A stretch of DNA of 64,000 nucleotides from VAZQ01 sp963739385 (GCA_963739385.1 CAVUAI010000049.1:50771-114770); one strand, 5' to 3'. Shown: positions 46,928-55,932, counted from the stretch's first letter. Made by a program: numbers and translations. Notes: generated by a model from the sequence alone, not told the origin.

Positions 46928-48283
46928 ATGAGGAGGGCGGTTCGTCCGACGCAGCTTCTGCTCTTGTCGGGGGCGTTCCTTGGTCAGTCGTTCGCCCATG
47001 CCACTTTATCAGCCCACCTTCAACGCGGTGAGAAGATTGTGGATCTCCCGCTGGCAGGTAGAAATGCCGAGGTCTGCGTAATTCCCAAGCATTTCGTAGG
47101 TGGCGAATATTCCGAAAAGGATATCGAGGTCGAGACCAAGCTTTGCAATATAGATGGGAATACGAACGCCGCAGTTTGTCCGAAACTCAACAGCACGAAC
47201 CCGGGTCTTGATTTTTATTCACTCCCTCAAAGTGTCGCCCGTGACGACGTCGCGGCGCGTTGCGAGACATCAAGCGCCAAAAAGATCGCCAAATATAAGC
47301 TCAGCACTAGCTGCAGCTATACGCCTTCCATCCTAGGCTATTATCACGTGTCGCGTATGCTTGGCGGTATCGGTAACGTTCCGCCAACAGTTCTACGCAC
47401 GTACGATCTGAAAAATCACATTGCTCTCGGTCACAAGGCCTTGGACCAGACCAAATCGGGCACTCTTATTCATCAAACTTGGGCAGGCCTGGTGGCACAG
47501 TTGACGGCCGGCGCCAGAGCCAACAGACGGGATTTCTTGCTCACCGACGATTTTGCCCAATCGTATGGCGCGCTCAGCGAGAACCCTACGAAAGAAGAGT
47601 TCTACAAAGAGTTCTTCAATGGTGGTGCAAACAATGTTGCGCGCGCGCAGAACTTTCGCAACGGGAACCCGATCATCGGAATGCTGGCCCGCAACTCGGA
47701 CATCAGTACGCTCGTGGGACGAAACTTCACGACCGAAAATGTTCAGAAGATGGTACAGCTCAAAGATGCTGCGGACTTGATCGCGATCGACACGCTCATG
47801 AATCAGCAAGACCGCTTCGGCAATATTCACTATCTCCAGACCTATTACTATCTCGATGCCAACGATCCGAACCAGGACGGCAGCGCCAAACTGAAGTCGA
47901 GTAGGAGCTTAACCCCGGAGGAGGCTGCGCGGTTTGGAGCCGTTCAAGTTAAGAAGTTACTCCTAAAGGATAATGACTGCGGCGTCGCCAAAGACAATAT
48001 CGCAAAGCAAACGGGCTTAGCTGATCGTATTGCACACATCGATCCAAGGACCTATCGCCTCATCCTACGTTTTGACGCTATTGCCGATTCTGCGGAAACC
48101 AGAGAATTCTTCGTTCGAGAATTGGTTTTCACCGCCAATGATTATGCGGAAGTCCGCAAGAATCTGAAGGATCTTGCGACGAAGCTGCATCAAACCTGCC
48201 TACAAGGCCGCCTGAAGCTTGATTTGGATCTTCAGACACACTTTTCGGCTCAACCTTTGAAAGCGCAGAGTTGTGACCTCTAA
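46928..48283 (+). CDS. Exported putative kinase resembling FAM20C/HipA-like folds
   Basis: This 451-residue protein has a Sec signal peptide (LLLLSGAFLGQSFAHATL) and GGAG seven bases before the ATG at 46928. Motifs fit an atypical kinase. YYHVSRMLGGIGNVPPTV resembles the FAM20C segment that reads LDR.LG...VPPV. IAIDTLMNQQDRFGNIHY (Asp295, Asn299) looks like a catalytic loop, and LLLKDNDCG (Asp348, Asp350) like a metal-binding DxG. It could phosphorylate extracytoplasmic proteins or sugars. This rests on motif reading alone. Its DNA is clearly less GC-rich than the first 20 kb, suggesting transfer. Confidence 0.6.
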   Translation: MRRAVRPTQLLLLSGAFLGQSFAHATLSAHLQRGEKIVDLPLAGRNAEVCVIPKHFVGGEYSEKDIEVETKLCNIDGNTNAAVCPKLNSTNPGLDFYSLPQSVARDDVAARCETSSAKKIAKYKLSTSCSYTPSILGYYHVSRMLGGIGNVPPTVLRTYDLKNHIALGHKALDQTKSGTLIHQTWAGLVAQLTAGARANRRDFLLTDDFAQSYGALSENPTKEEFYKEFFNGGANNVARAQNFRNGNPIIGMLARNSDISTLVGRNFTTENVQKMVQLKDAADLIAIDTLMNQQDRFGNIHYLQTYYYLDANDPNQDGSAKLKSSRSLTPEEAARFGAVQVKKLLLKDNDCGVAKDNIAKQTGLADRIAHIDPRTYRLILRFDAIADSAETREFFVRELVFTANDYAEVRKNLKDLATKLHQTCLQGRLKLDLDLQTHFSAQPLKAQSCDL

Positions 48284-48297
48284 CACTTTGGCAGCGG

Positions 48298-48546
48298 TCA
48301 CTTAAAGTACGATGTGCTCTTATCCTCTGCCCATTTCCATTCGATCGCAATCGTCTTCCCCTCGACATAGCCGAGGTCCCGCAGACCTTCGAGGAATGCA
48401 TTGGCGCGAACCGCGAATGAGGTCGGCGTGCCGGGGAGCAGAACACCGATCCGACGGGCTTTTTGGGACTGCTGCGCACGCCCCACAACCGGCCACGCCG
48501 CCCCCACGCCGCCGATGACGAATTCGCGTCGTCTAATGACGGACAT
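48298..48546 (-). pseudogene. 5' relic of an ABC transporter substrate-binding gene (ABC_sub_bind family)
   Basis: The frame starts at the ATG at 48546 with the family signal sequence RRREFVIGGVGAAWPVVGRAQQ. It continues ARRIGVLLPGTPT, LEGLRDLGYVEGKTIAIEWKWAE and stops after 82 residues, while full-length members have about 320-330. Only the first quarter remains. The kinase-like gene ends 14 bases away on the opposite strand, so recombination probably removed the rest. Confidence 0.8.
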
Positions 48547-48636
48547 TGGGGCTCCCCAGAATGCCGCCGCCGATCATACCAGCTCGGGACCGCCGGACGC
48601 AGGCGGTCTGACGCATCAGGAGCCTGCCGGGGAAAA

Positions 48637-48671
48637 GGTCAGCCGGTCCTTGGGGCGGACCTGAATCGTTC
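48637..48671. repeat. Dispersed inverted repeat, copy 2
   Basis: This is the reverse complement of 22643-22677 with 3 mismatches in 35. It lies just outside the ABC_sub_bind relic, as copy 1 lies just outside a recombinase relic. Confidence 0.65.
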
Positions 48672-48754
48672 GGAGGATGTCTTCTCTCCGGCCACGTAAG
48701 AGGGCGAAGCGGACGTCAGTTCGCGCCTGCCGAGCGCCGCGAAGACGGCGCATT

Positions 48755-48913
48755 CTAGCGCGAGGTGGATTCTGGCTCAGTTGTGGCCGCCGTAGGCTTG
48801 GAGGCTATCCTCGCGACGGCTTGCTGAGCCTTTTCCATGGCCCGGGTTACGTCGGCCATCAGCTGTTTCAGATCGTTCTCGGCGTCTTCAAGCTTCGGCG
48901 CCTGTGCGTTCAT
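48755..48913 (-). CDS. 52-residue coiled-coil small protein
   Basis: A short frame starts at the ATG at 48913 with GGGGAG six bases upstream. The in-frame ATG at 48919 would leave no space for that SD. The peptide is helical with heptad-like spacing (LEDAENDLKQLMADVTRAMEKAQQAVARIASK) and a Thr/Pro/Ser-rich tail. It is soluble and likely forms a coiled coil. No family is recalled. Confidence 0.6.
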   Translation of the reverse strand: MNAQAPKLEDAENDLKQLMADVTRAMEKAQQAVARIASKPTAATTEPESTSR

Positions 48914-49302
48914 TTCCATCTCCCCATTCGCCGCCCTCGTCAGGAGAAGGGCTCGCCCGCAGTATTCAGGGCCAAAGTGAACAGTCTCTAAAGACCTTGC
49001 GGCGAGAACCGTTCTCGCAAAGGATCATCCCTGGCGGCATGGAGCGGCGATCAAGCGATCCTCTGTCGTTGCTCTGCGCGACTAAGGGCAGTGGCGGTCC
49101 GAGCGGTTTGAGATATCGCCATATGCGGGCGATGTCGCGTCTTGGCACTTCGCGACGGATGTGACAGCGGCCTGACATGTCCGAAATCGGAGGACAAGCC
49201 GACTCGTATCGAACAGTCAAATCGACGCGAATGAGCCCCATTGGGATGGGTGGCCGAGATGGTGCAACTTGGTTTGAAATCTGCCGTCAGGGCTTGGCCT
49301 GA
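48914..49302. other. Stretch without a gene
   Basis: No supported reading frame or structure was seen between the 52-residue protein and the Bug receptor. Confidence 0.45.
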
Positions 49303-50289
49303 TCACTCCACCTTGACGCCCGCCTCCTTGATGATTGGCCACCATTTCTCGATCTCAGCCTTCTGGAAGACGGCAAGCGCTTCGGGCGTCTGCTGCTCGC
49401 GCGGGACGATCTCATATCCGGTTTCGATAAGCCGCTTGCGCACTGCCGTATCGGCCAAAGCATCGACGACCGCGGTATTGAGCGTGTTGATCACCTCCCG
49501 CGGTGTGCCTTTGCAAAACGCGAACCAGGGCGAGTAGTAGAACCCAGGCAATCCTGCCTCGTCCGCGGTCGGGATGTCAGACGCCACGGCCAACCGGGTT
49601 TTGCCCGTGATCGCATAGGCCTTGATGCTGCCGGCGCGCACATGCTCCAAAGCAATGGTGGCGAAGAACATCAAATCAATGTGTCCAGCGATCAGGTCCT
49701 GCATGGCTTGGCCTGGGCTGCGATAATTCGCGAACTGGAAGCGGGTGCCGGTCTGCTTCTGGAACAAGACGCCGGAGACATGCGCTGGACTCCCTGGGCC
49801 AATCTGGGCCAGCGACGCCTTGTCAGGATTTGCCTTGAGCCACGCGATCAATTCCTTCAGGTCATTTGCGGGCATGGCTTTCTTGGCGAGAATGAACTGC
49901 GGATTGTCGGCGACCAGCGCAATTGGTGTGAAATCGTTAATCACGTCGTAAGGGAGCGCGTAGATCGCACCGTTCACCACGTGCGTGGAGAAAGAGACGC
50001 TAAAAGCCAGTGTGTAGCCGTCGGGCTTCGCGCGGGCCACCCGGCCGATTCCAATCGTTCCGTTCGCGCCAGCAACGTTGTCGGTGATGACGGCCTGACC
50101 GAGGGAGGCGCGCATGCGCTCGGCGACAATGCGCGCGACCACGTCCGATGGCCCGCCCGCGCCGGACGGAACGACGATCGTGATCGGCCGCGACGGATAG
50201 GTTTGCGCGGTTGCGATCCGCGAGACCGTCGGGAGCGCGGCGGCGCCCAGTGCAAGCTGAAGAAATTGACGGCAAGGAAGTTTCACCAT
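49303..50289 (-). CDS. Bug-family (TctC) periplasmic solute-binding protein
   Basis: This 328-residue receptor has a signal peptide (LALGAAALPTVSRIATAQ) and the family blocks YPSRPITIVVPSGAGGPSDVVAR, DNVAGANGTIGIGRVARA and WWPIIKEAGVKVE. The n-region KLPCRQFLQL differs from the others in the window, and identity to them is moderate, so the three are not recent duplicates. It should bind an organic acid. Downstream and upstream genes on this strand are broken, and no TctAB permease genes are nearby, so it is an orphan receptor here. Confidence 0.88.
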   Translation of the reverse strand: MVKLPCRQFLQLALGAAALPTVSRIATAQTYPSRPITIVVPSGAGGPSDVVARIVAERMRASLGQAVITDNVAGANGTIGIGRVARAKPDGYTLAFSVSFSTHVVNGAIYALPYDVINDFTPIALVADNPQFILAKKAMPANDLKELIAWLKANPDKASLAQIGPGSPAHVSGVLFQKQTGTRFQFANYRSPGQAMQDLIAGHIDLMFFATIALEHVRAGSIKAYAITGKTRLAVASDIPTADEAGLPGFYYSPWFAFCKGTPREVINTLNTAVVDALADTAVRKRLIETGYEIVPREQQTPEALAVFQKAEIEKWWPIIKEAGVKVE

Positions 50290-50323
50290 GGTTTTCCACA
50301 GAAATCAGTTGATGCGCTCAGGG

Positions 50324-50656
50324 CTAGAATTTCGGGAACAACTGCTTGTCTGCGAGCCAGCGCGACATTCTGGGGCCAGATTTGTGCCGCGGCGCCGCTC
50401 GAAAACCATCGTGGCGCTCCTTGTTCGGCCACACATGTGTTGCTGTAGTCGCCAGCCTGACGTGGACATCATCCGGCGTGACATTGAACACCATAAGATC
50501 CTGTGCCAGAGCCAGCGGACCCTCGTAGTGCTTGCGGATCTCGCGCTCGATCTCCGGGCCGGTGTCGAAGTCGTTGCAGAAGTGGTAGACGACGGCGAAG
50601 CGTGGCTCGACCAAAGCAAGCAGCTGTCCCGCTTCGTCGGGCGCCGTATGCACCAT
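50324..50656 (-). pseudogene. C-terminal fragment of an MBL-fold hydrolase (GntH-like)
   Basis: A 110-residue frame starts MVHTAPDEAGQLLALVEPRF and carries VYHFCNDFDTGPEIEREIRKHYEG and LAQDLMVFNVTPDDVHVRLA. These are the end blocks of metallo-hydrolases of the type called GntH in guanitoxin clusters. The His-rich metal site HxHxDH of the N-terminal two thirds is absent. The upstream sequence switches abruptly to another gene family, so this is a rearranged remnant. Confidence 0.65.
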
Positions 50657-51065
50657 GGTGCCCGAGCCTCCCTAAGGATCGCATCGGTTGTTGCATCATA
50701 GGCTTCATCCTCGTTGGCAGCGGATTTCTCGAGGATAATGAGGTCGCCGGCGGCGTTGGCCGCAGCGATGTCGCGGTCAAGCCTGCGCCCCACGTGCCGG
50801 GCCTGTCGGTAACCGACGTACGTCGGAAAATCCGCGCTGGGAAAGGAAGGACGATGCGACGACGAATTCCGATCCTCTCAGCTTCCTCGAGCGCAATGAG
50901 GTCGGCACCGCAAGCGGCCGAGGCAACGACAGCTGCCGCACGTTCGACCCGCAACAGCTCCGCGATACGCGCGCGAACCAGCGGTACGGACTCCAGAGGG
51001 AAGCGGGGCGGGTTGGTCCCCGGCGTATCGATGCGCCGTCCGGCGAGAGCAATTATGGAAGACAT
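50657..51065 (-). pseudogene. SLOG/Rossmann-like protein gene, frameshifted and truncated
   Basis: From the ATG at 51065 the frame reads IIALAGRRIDTPG, VVASAACGADLIALEEAE and VLPFPARIFRRTSVTDRPG. It then loses frame near 50790, and the next frame continues RLDRDIAAANAAGDLIILE and DATTDAILREA. The ACGADL glycine loop and the general layout suggest a nucleotide-binding SLOG-type domain, a class often tied to conflict systems. The end is replaced by the MBL-fold fragment, so the gene is not functional. Confidence 0.55.
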
Positions 51066-51231
51066 GACGTGGCTGAAGCTACTACGCCACCAAGTTTTAG
51101 CATCTTACGTACCTTTTGACGTGTTAACGTCTACGGACTCTTATCTGCGGAGAAAGCACATATGCCGACGCGATCACAGTGGCGTCGGCTATCGTCAGCG
51201 AGTCGTCTGCCGTTCGGAAAACTCGAGGGTC

Positions 51232-52935
51232 TCAATTTGTCTTGGCGTCGGTGGGTAAGCCACCTAACTCCGATATCAGGCAGTCCTTGATTGACCGTAT
51301 CCACACACCCTCATTTGCGGCATAAGTGCCAAGTTTGCGATTTAACCTAGGCATAAACTCACTGCCGGCGTGATGCAGACCGACGACTTTCCAGCCACTA
51401 TGGACGAACACTGGACTTCCTGAGCTCCCCGGCTCGGTGGGCGCGCGATAATGAAGGAGGCAGCGCCCGATCTGGCTCGGTTTTCCGTTAGGCGGGCCTT
51501 CATGGTCAAGAAGGCGATTGTCTTGCAAGGAGAAGCTTAGCTCGCCTCCGAGAGGATGACCAATGACGTACAGTCGTTGATTCTCTCCCGGCGCGGGAAG
51601 GTTAGTAGTGATCGGACAGGGCTCGACATCTTTTGGAGGCGGGTCGAGCCTGAGAAGGGTTGCATCAAGCGCGGCAGGAGCCGAGTTCCATACCAGCTTT
51701 GCGACTCGATGTCGTATGGGCATGCGGCCAGGTTCTGCCAAAGCTTCGAACGTGATCTGAGCGTCATCGCTCTTAACTGCTGCTCTGTGTGCAGTGTCAT
51801 CGCTGAGCACATGAGCATTGGTCAGCAGCAAAAGCTCATCACCCAACGGGGCATATAGCTCGCTCCCGCGGAGAAGAAACCCAGTACCTACCCCTCGTCC
51901 ATCGGACTGTCGAATCTTGGCGATCGCCCGCGCCCGCTCAATCGCTTGGCACATCCATTGATATGTCTGAAGTCCGGTGTCACCTAGAATTCGCTCGAAA
52001 GCGTCTCCTTTGGCACCGTGCATTCGGTTGACTTGGGCAGGCGTGAGATCCAGCCGGCCGTGCTCATGTGAAAGCAATGCAGCCCGGAGTACCGGAATCA
52101 ACTCTCCACTCGGGCCGCCATCCACGCGCAAACCCCAGATTTCAGTAAACTGCCGGAGCGTACCTGCGATCGCAAAGGCGTCCACGTCTTTGGCGGTTAA
52201 ATACTTCTGCAGCCACCGCTCTGCGCCAGTCCAATCGTCGAGCGCTAAACATGCCTCTGCAGCCGCGGCGTAATCCCAAGCGGGCAGTTCCTCACTCCAT
52301 CGCTGTTCTACGTGCGACCTGATCGCCTCGGCGATGAGGTTTGGATTGGATGCATCAGGCGCGACAACGCCATCACGCTTCGCCCGGCGGAGCAACGCAA
52401 CGATATTGACGCCATGCCAGACCTTAGTGGGGTCGGCGTCGTAGACCTTGCGATAATAGGCAATTGCCTCCCCTAGCGCAGCTTCTGCCATACCGAGTTG
52501 GCTGCCTTGCGCCTCCGTGTAGATCTGCTTGTATACCCGGCCGAGGAGACCGCAGGTTTCAGAGTATTCGTCGGCGTCACCCTTCGCCCGCTCTACGAGG
52601 CTCAATAAGAGCTCAAGAGCAGGGATGAGCTCGCCACGGTCGATGAGTGCCTGCGCGTATTGGCGATAAACCAGGTGAGCGTGGCATCCCAATCGGATCA
52701 ATGCGTCCGCCACTCTTTGCATTGCTCCGAAATGTCGCCACTTCCGTAGCTCGCTCAAAACCCTTGCGGCCACCTGAGCCTCAGGGGGAGCATGGCGACA
52801 GCGCAGATACGCGATGAGGGCCAGACACGCAGTGTCGAGCCTCTCTTCTTCGAGGCTTGACGCCGCGCTGATGACGGCGTCGACCAAGCGCGGTAGCGCC
52901 GGATACGGAGTATTACCGTTTGGATTATGACCCAT
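51232..52935 (-). CDS. TPR-repeat protein with a C-terminal trypsin-like serine protease domain
   Basis: Residues 1-330 are helical repeats, and part (ALGEAIAYYRKVYDADPTKVWHGVNIVALL) fits the MAP3K TRAF-binding/DUF4071 TPR type. Residues about 340-540 form a chymotrypsin-fold protease: GRGVGTGFLLRG, His in LTNAHVLSDD, Asp in LDATLLRLDPP and Ser in PGSSGSPVF. There is no signal peptide, so it is cytoplasmic. This architecture occurs in bacterial effector or conflict systems in which TPR-type domains pair with trypsin, caspase or TIR effectors. The TIR gene just upstream on the same strand supports that reading. GC is lower than in the core region. Confidence 0.75.
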   Translation of the reverse strand: MGHNPNGNTPYPALPRLVDAVISAASSLEEERLDTACLALIAYLRCRHAPPEAQVAARVLSELRKWRHFGAMQRVADALIRLGCHAHLVYRQYAQALIDRGELIPALELLLSLVERAKGDADEYSETCGLLGRVYKQIYTEAQGSQLGMAEAALGEAIAYYRKVYDADPTKVWHGVNIVALLRRAKRDGVVAPDASNPNLIAEAIRSHVEQRWSEELPAWDYAAAAEACLALDDWTGAERWLQKYLTAKDVDAFAIAGTLRQFTEIWGLRVDGGPSGELIPVLRAALLSHEHGRLDLTPAQVNRMHGAKGDAFERILGDTGLQTYQWMCQAIERARAIAKIRQSDGRGVGTGFLLRGSELYAPLGDELLLLTNAHVLSDDTAHRAAVKSDDAQITFEALAEPGRMPIRHRVAKLVWNSAPAALDATLLRLDPPPKDVEPCPITTNLPAPGENQRLYVIGHPLGGELSFSLQDNRLLDHEGPPNGKPSQIGRCLLHYRAPTEPGSSGSPVFVHSGWKVVGLHHAGSEFMPRLNRKLGTYAANEGVWIRSIKDCLISELGGLPTDAKTN

Positions 52936-53225
52936 GTCGGCCGAGGTGAACCTCGCCTATCTATCCCTTGCTGGCCTTCATCTGCTTCCATAAGATGCAG
53001 ACGAGCCTAGTTTGGTGGATCGGAGCATTGTAGGCCATGCGACCAGGTGAGCAATTCATTTCGCTTGCTTACCGGCGTCCAGAACGCGCTGAAAGCGCAC
53101 CGACACTGAAGGATAATCAAATTCACTAACATTGCTCAATTACGCATGCGGCAGATTATCCCCAAGGTCACTGAGTCCGGTCGAGTTGGGGCAAACCTCA
53201 ACGCAAGTGATCCCGCACATAAACT

Positions 53226-53442
53226 AAAGGTCTTCCTATCAATTCGCGCGACAACCTCGCGTTTGCCGACCAGCTCTATGCCGCGCTCTCAGCATGCGGA
53301 ATGAGCCCTCGGGGGCGAGGACTGGAAAATGGGGGGGCCTGATCCTGGAAGCAGACACCGTCGTGTTCGTGTTCTCGCCAAGTGATGTTGCCGCCGGGCT
53401 GATTGAGGCTCGCAAGGATCGCCAGGGCGCCGCCGGCAATTA
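53226..53442 (+). pseudogene. Relic of a TIR-domain gene on the plus strand
   Basis: Short frame pieces in the right order spell a TIR domain: KVFLS, then SRDNLAFADQLYAALSACG, then GEDWK, then GLILEADTVVFVFSPSDVAAG. They are interrupted by at least three frame changes and a deletion. It abuts the 3' end of the intact TIR gene on the other strand. The 290 bases before it (52936-53225) hold no gene. Confidence 0.65.
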
Positions 53443-53443
53443 A

Positions 53444-54580
53444 TCAGCCATAGCGGACGGTTCTAGCGGGCGGCGGGTCATAGCTGAACTCTGCCGCGAA
53501 TGCCGTTCGGTAGAAGCGCTCGCGCGAGTACGCAATGCAGCATGCGACCATGAACATCGAGCCGACATGAAGATAAAACAGCCAACAGCTCGGCAGTGAC
53601 ATACCTGCTTGCATGACAATGACGGCATGCACCGCGACGATAATCGAGCCGAGCACCATCGTGGAACCCACGCTGAGCGGGAGCAGGGGAAGAAATCCGA
53701 GCATCAGCATGGCATTCATTGTGCCGTTGCCGTTATCGATGCGAAAAGGCGAGTCGGCGGCGATCAAATAGACACTTATGTAGGTGCATGTCATTGCTAC
53801 AACGCCGAAGGCGATGAAGAAAGCCTGCGAATGTCGCCGCGCGAAGGGTCTGAAACTCAACGCAAAGAACGTCGCCATCAACGGCAACGCGATCATGAAC
53901 CGGAACCTGGTGGATAGAACGCCGCCGGATTCCATCGCCATGTCGGCCGCGCCATAGACCAGGTAAGTCACGGTCGCGAGCAGCATGGCGAACTGCGCCA
54001 TGATGAAGGTCTTCTCGCAGAAATAGTCCTGATACTCTTTCTCGACGACCGTTTCCGGAAAGCGAAGACCCGCCGCGGCAATCCATGCCTCCAGTCTTCT
54101 TTTGGCTGGATGCTCGACCGCGTGGGCGCTCAAGGCCGCCAACGTGTGCGACACGAAGCGGGGCTGGGCGTCGGTCGAAGCGGCGGAGGCCTCCAATCGC
54201 TTCGCCAGCGCACCGGCGAGTTGTTGAAATGCATGGTGGTTGCTGGTGCGATCCCAGTAGCGGAAGTCGATCGTTTGAATCTGCATGAACTGCAGAGGCG
54301 GCTCGGATTGATCGATCGAGATCGGCAACAGCTTGCGCTTGCCGAGCGCATAAGCCGCTTCTGCGCGCACCCAGTGCGATTTGACCGAGTGCTCGGACCA
54401 GATCACGATCACCACCCTGGTCTGGGCGATGGCCTCCTCAATCTGGGTATCGAATGCGGCGCCTTCCTGAATCCCCTTGCGGTCCAGCCAGACCGACAGT
54501 CCGGCCTTGGAGAGCGTGTCTGCCAGCGCGTTGGCAGCGTCCGAGTCGTGCCGGCAGTAGCTGATGAATAGCTCGTGCAT
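53444..54580 (-). CDS. TIR-domain protein with six transmembrane segments
   Basis: The 378-residue protein has an N-terminal TIR domain (residues 3-90: LFISYCRHDSDAANALADTL, VVIVIWSEHSV). A Glu74 sits in the SHWVRAEAAYA helix at the place of the NADase catalytic Glu. A linker to about 190 is followed by six membrane helices between 191 and 352, then a 26-residue tail. In rhizobia the same layout often continues into an adenylate/guanylate cyclase domain, which is missing here. The coding sequence ends at the junction with a TIR relic, so truncation is likely. It may still act as a membrane-bound NAD-consuming effector. A CRP-like site lies 121 bases upstream. Confidence 0.78.
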   Translation of the reverse strand: MHELFISYCRHDSDAANALADTLSKAGLSVWLDRKGIQEGAAFDTQIEEAIAQTRVVIVIWSEHSVKSHWVRAEAAYALGKRKLLPISIDQSEPPLQFMQIQTIDFRYWDRTSNHHAFQQLAGALAKRLEASAASTDAQPRFVSHTLAALSAHAVEHPAKRRLEAWIAAAGLRFPETVVEKEYQDYFCEKTFIMAQFAMLLATVTYLVYGAADMAMESGGVLSTRFRFMIALPLMATFFALSFRPFARRHSQAFFIAFGVVAMTCTYISVYLIAADSPFRIDNGNGTMNAMLMLGFLPLLPLSVGSTMVLGSIIVAVHAVIVMQAGMSLPSCWLFYLHVGSMFMVACCIAYSRERFYRTAFAAEFSYDPPPARTVRYG

Positions 54581-55409
54581 GGCGGCACATCATCCGGTAG
54601 GCACCCCTCTAGCAACTAATGCCGACCATCCTCAGCGGGGTGCACATGCTCGCGCATGTCAGTGCCTATTAGCACTTAAGCACTTATGCCACCGCCACCG
54701 TGTGAACCAGTTCACATGCGCTGCGCGCCAATGCGTCACACTCCAATCAGCCGAGGGGTAGTGCAGTGCAGTTCTGGCGACCAAAGGTGATTCAGTGAAC
54801 GCTATCAGGTCCTTGGTCGCCGTGGGGCACCCTAGTTCCTCTTGTGCGAATGCGGCTAAGGCGACGGCATTCGCATAGGAGCTGCGGACTCATATTCGGT
54901 GCCATTGATATGTGCGTCGAAAAAATAATTTTTTAGTCCCCCCGGCCCCAAGTCCTCATGAGCCTCCAGCCCTTCGAGCCCCCTGCGCCTCAAGTGCTCT
55001 GACAGGGCTACCTCACCGCAGCCGGACGCGCAGAACCCTCAAGCAAATAGCTCCGAAGCCGCTGATGGTCATTCAGCCGAAGGTCAATTTCCGAAGGCGA
55101 AACTTCGGGACGAGTTTCCTGTTGCCCGATGCCGTAGTGCTCGACAAGCGACTGTGCAACTGCGCTACCAATCGCGATGACGCCGACCACCGACAATGTG
55201 CCGAAGGGGCGGCTCTGGCGGCCAGGGGGCGTTTCTCTTGGTGCGATTGTGTAACAACGCCGCCGGGCTTCAGGTTGTTTTATGAAGCCAGGGCGGCAGG
55301 TCGTCCAGCCCCACAGAGCGCGTCCAGGAGGCGCAAATTCAAACAGCCCCTACGCTACCCCGATCACATGCCGGGGCGGCGTGCAGCAACTGCGACTGGA
55401 AGGCGATGC
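54581..55409. other. Gene-free region upstream of the TIR-6TM gene
   Basis: No supported gene is present. It has the CRP-like site at 54701-54716, the tandem word GCACTTA around 54671-54687, and an AT-rich patch at 54920-54935 (AAAAAATAATTTTTTAG) that could be a terminator loop or promoter. Confidence 0.45.
54701..54716. promoter_or_regulatory. CRP-like operator TGTGA-N6-TCACA
   Basis: TGTGAACCAGTTCACA matches the CRP consensus exactly in both half-sites and is a 7-bp inverted repeat with a 2-base centre. It lies upstream of the TIR-6TM gene on the minus strand. Confidence 0.6.
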
Positions 55410-55637
55410 CTAACTTGCTGAAGGCACCGGGCTGTCCGAGGCTCGGCTCGGGCCGCTGCGGCGTGCATTACGGCGAGCCGATTTAGAGGATGCCATGCCG
55501 CAAGCGGCGGAACTGGACTTTGCGAACTCGGCCAGCAAGTCGCGCAAGAACTCCTCGATATAATCGGCGTCCTGACCGACGAGTTCCTGGGCGATGGCAT
55601 GTAGCTCCGCGGCATCCTTGGGAAGCATGCTAGTCAT
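55410..55637 (-). CDS. Small hypothetical protein (75 aa)
   Basis: The ATG at 55637 follows GGAGGAAACC. The first 50 residues (TSMLPKDAAELHAIAQELV, YIEEFLRDLLAEFAKSSSA) are helical and acidic and look like a conserved small Bradyrhizobium protein. The last 25 residues are Arg/Ser-rich and read like a shifted frame, so the 3' end may be altered. The same frame is open upstream to a TTG at 55913 and encodes a Cys-rich stretch (CARCGNCEACDERC), but without an SD or known family. Function unknown. Confidence 0.55.
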   Translation of the reverse strand: MTSMLPKDAAELHAIAQELVGQDADYIEEFLRDLLAEFAKSSSAACGMASSKSARRNARRSGPSRASDSPVPSAS

Positions 55638-55932
55638 GGTTTCCTCCATCGAAGGGGGTCGTCGACGTAAGCATGTCACAAGCAGGAATGTGTGTTTGTG
55701 ACCTGCGTCACCGCAGCGCTCATCGCATGCTTCGCAATTGCCACAACGTGCGCAGGCGCTGGCTGAAGGCGGTATTGCGACAAGGGCGCGCGGGTCGTTG
55801 AAGTCGGCGTTGGCCCACCGCCAACCATCGAGCGATTGGCAGGCGCACTCGGAGCGATTGGCGCTGCTGGCGCTTGGGCCGAAAATGTCCTTGGGGGCGG
55901 GGCAATCGCTCAACCGCGTACTTAATTCAATG

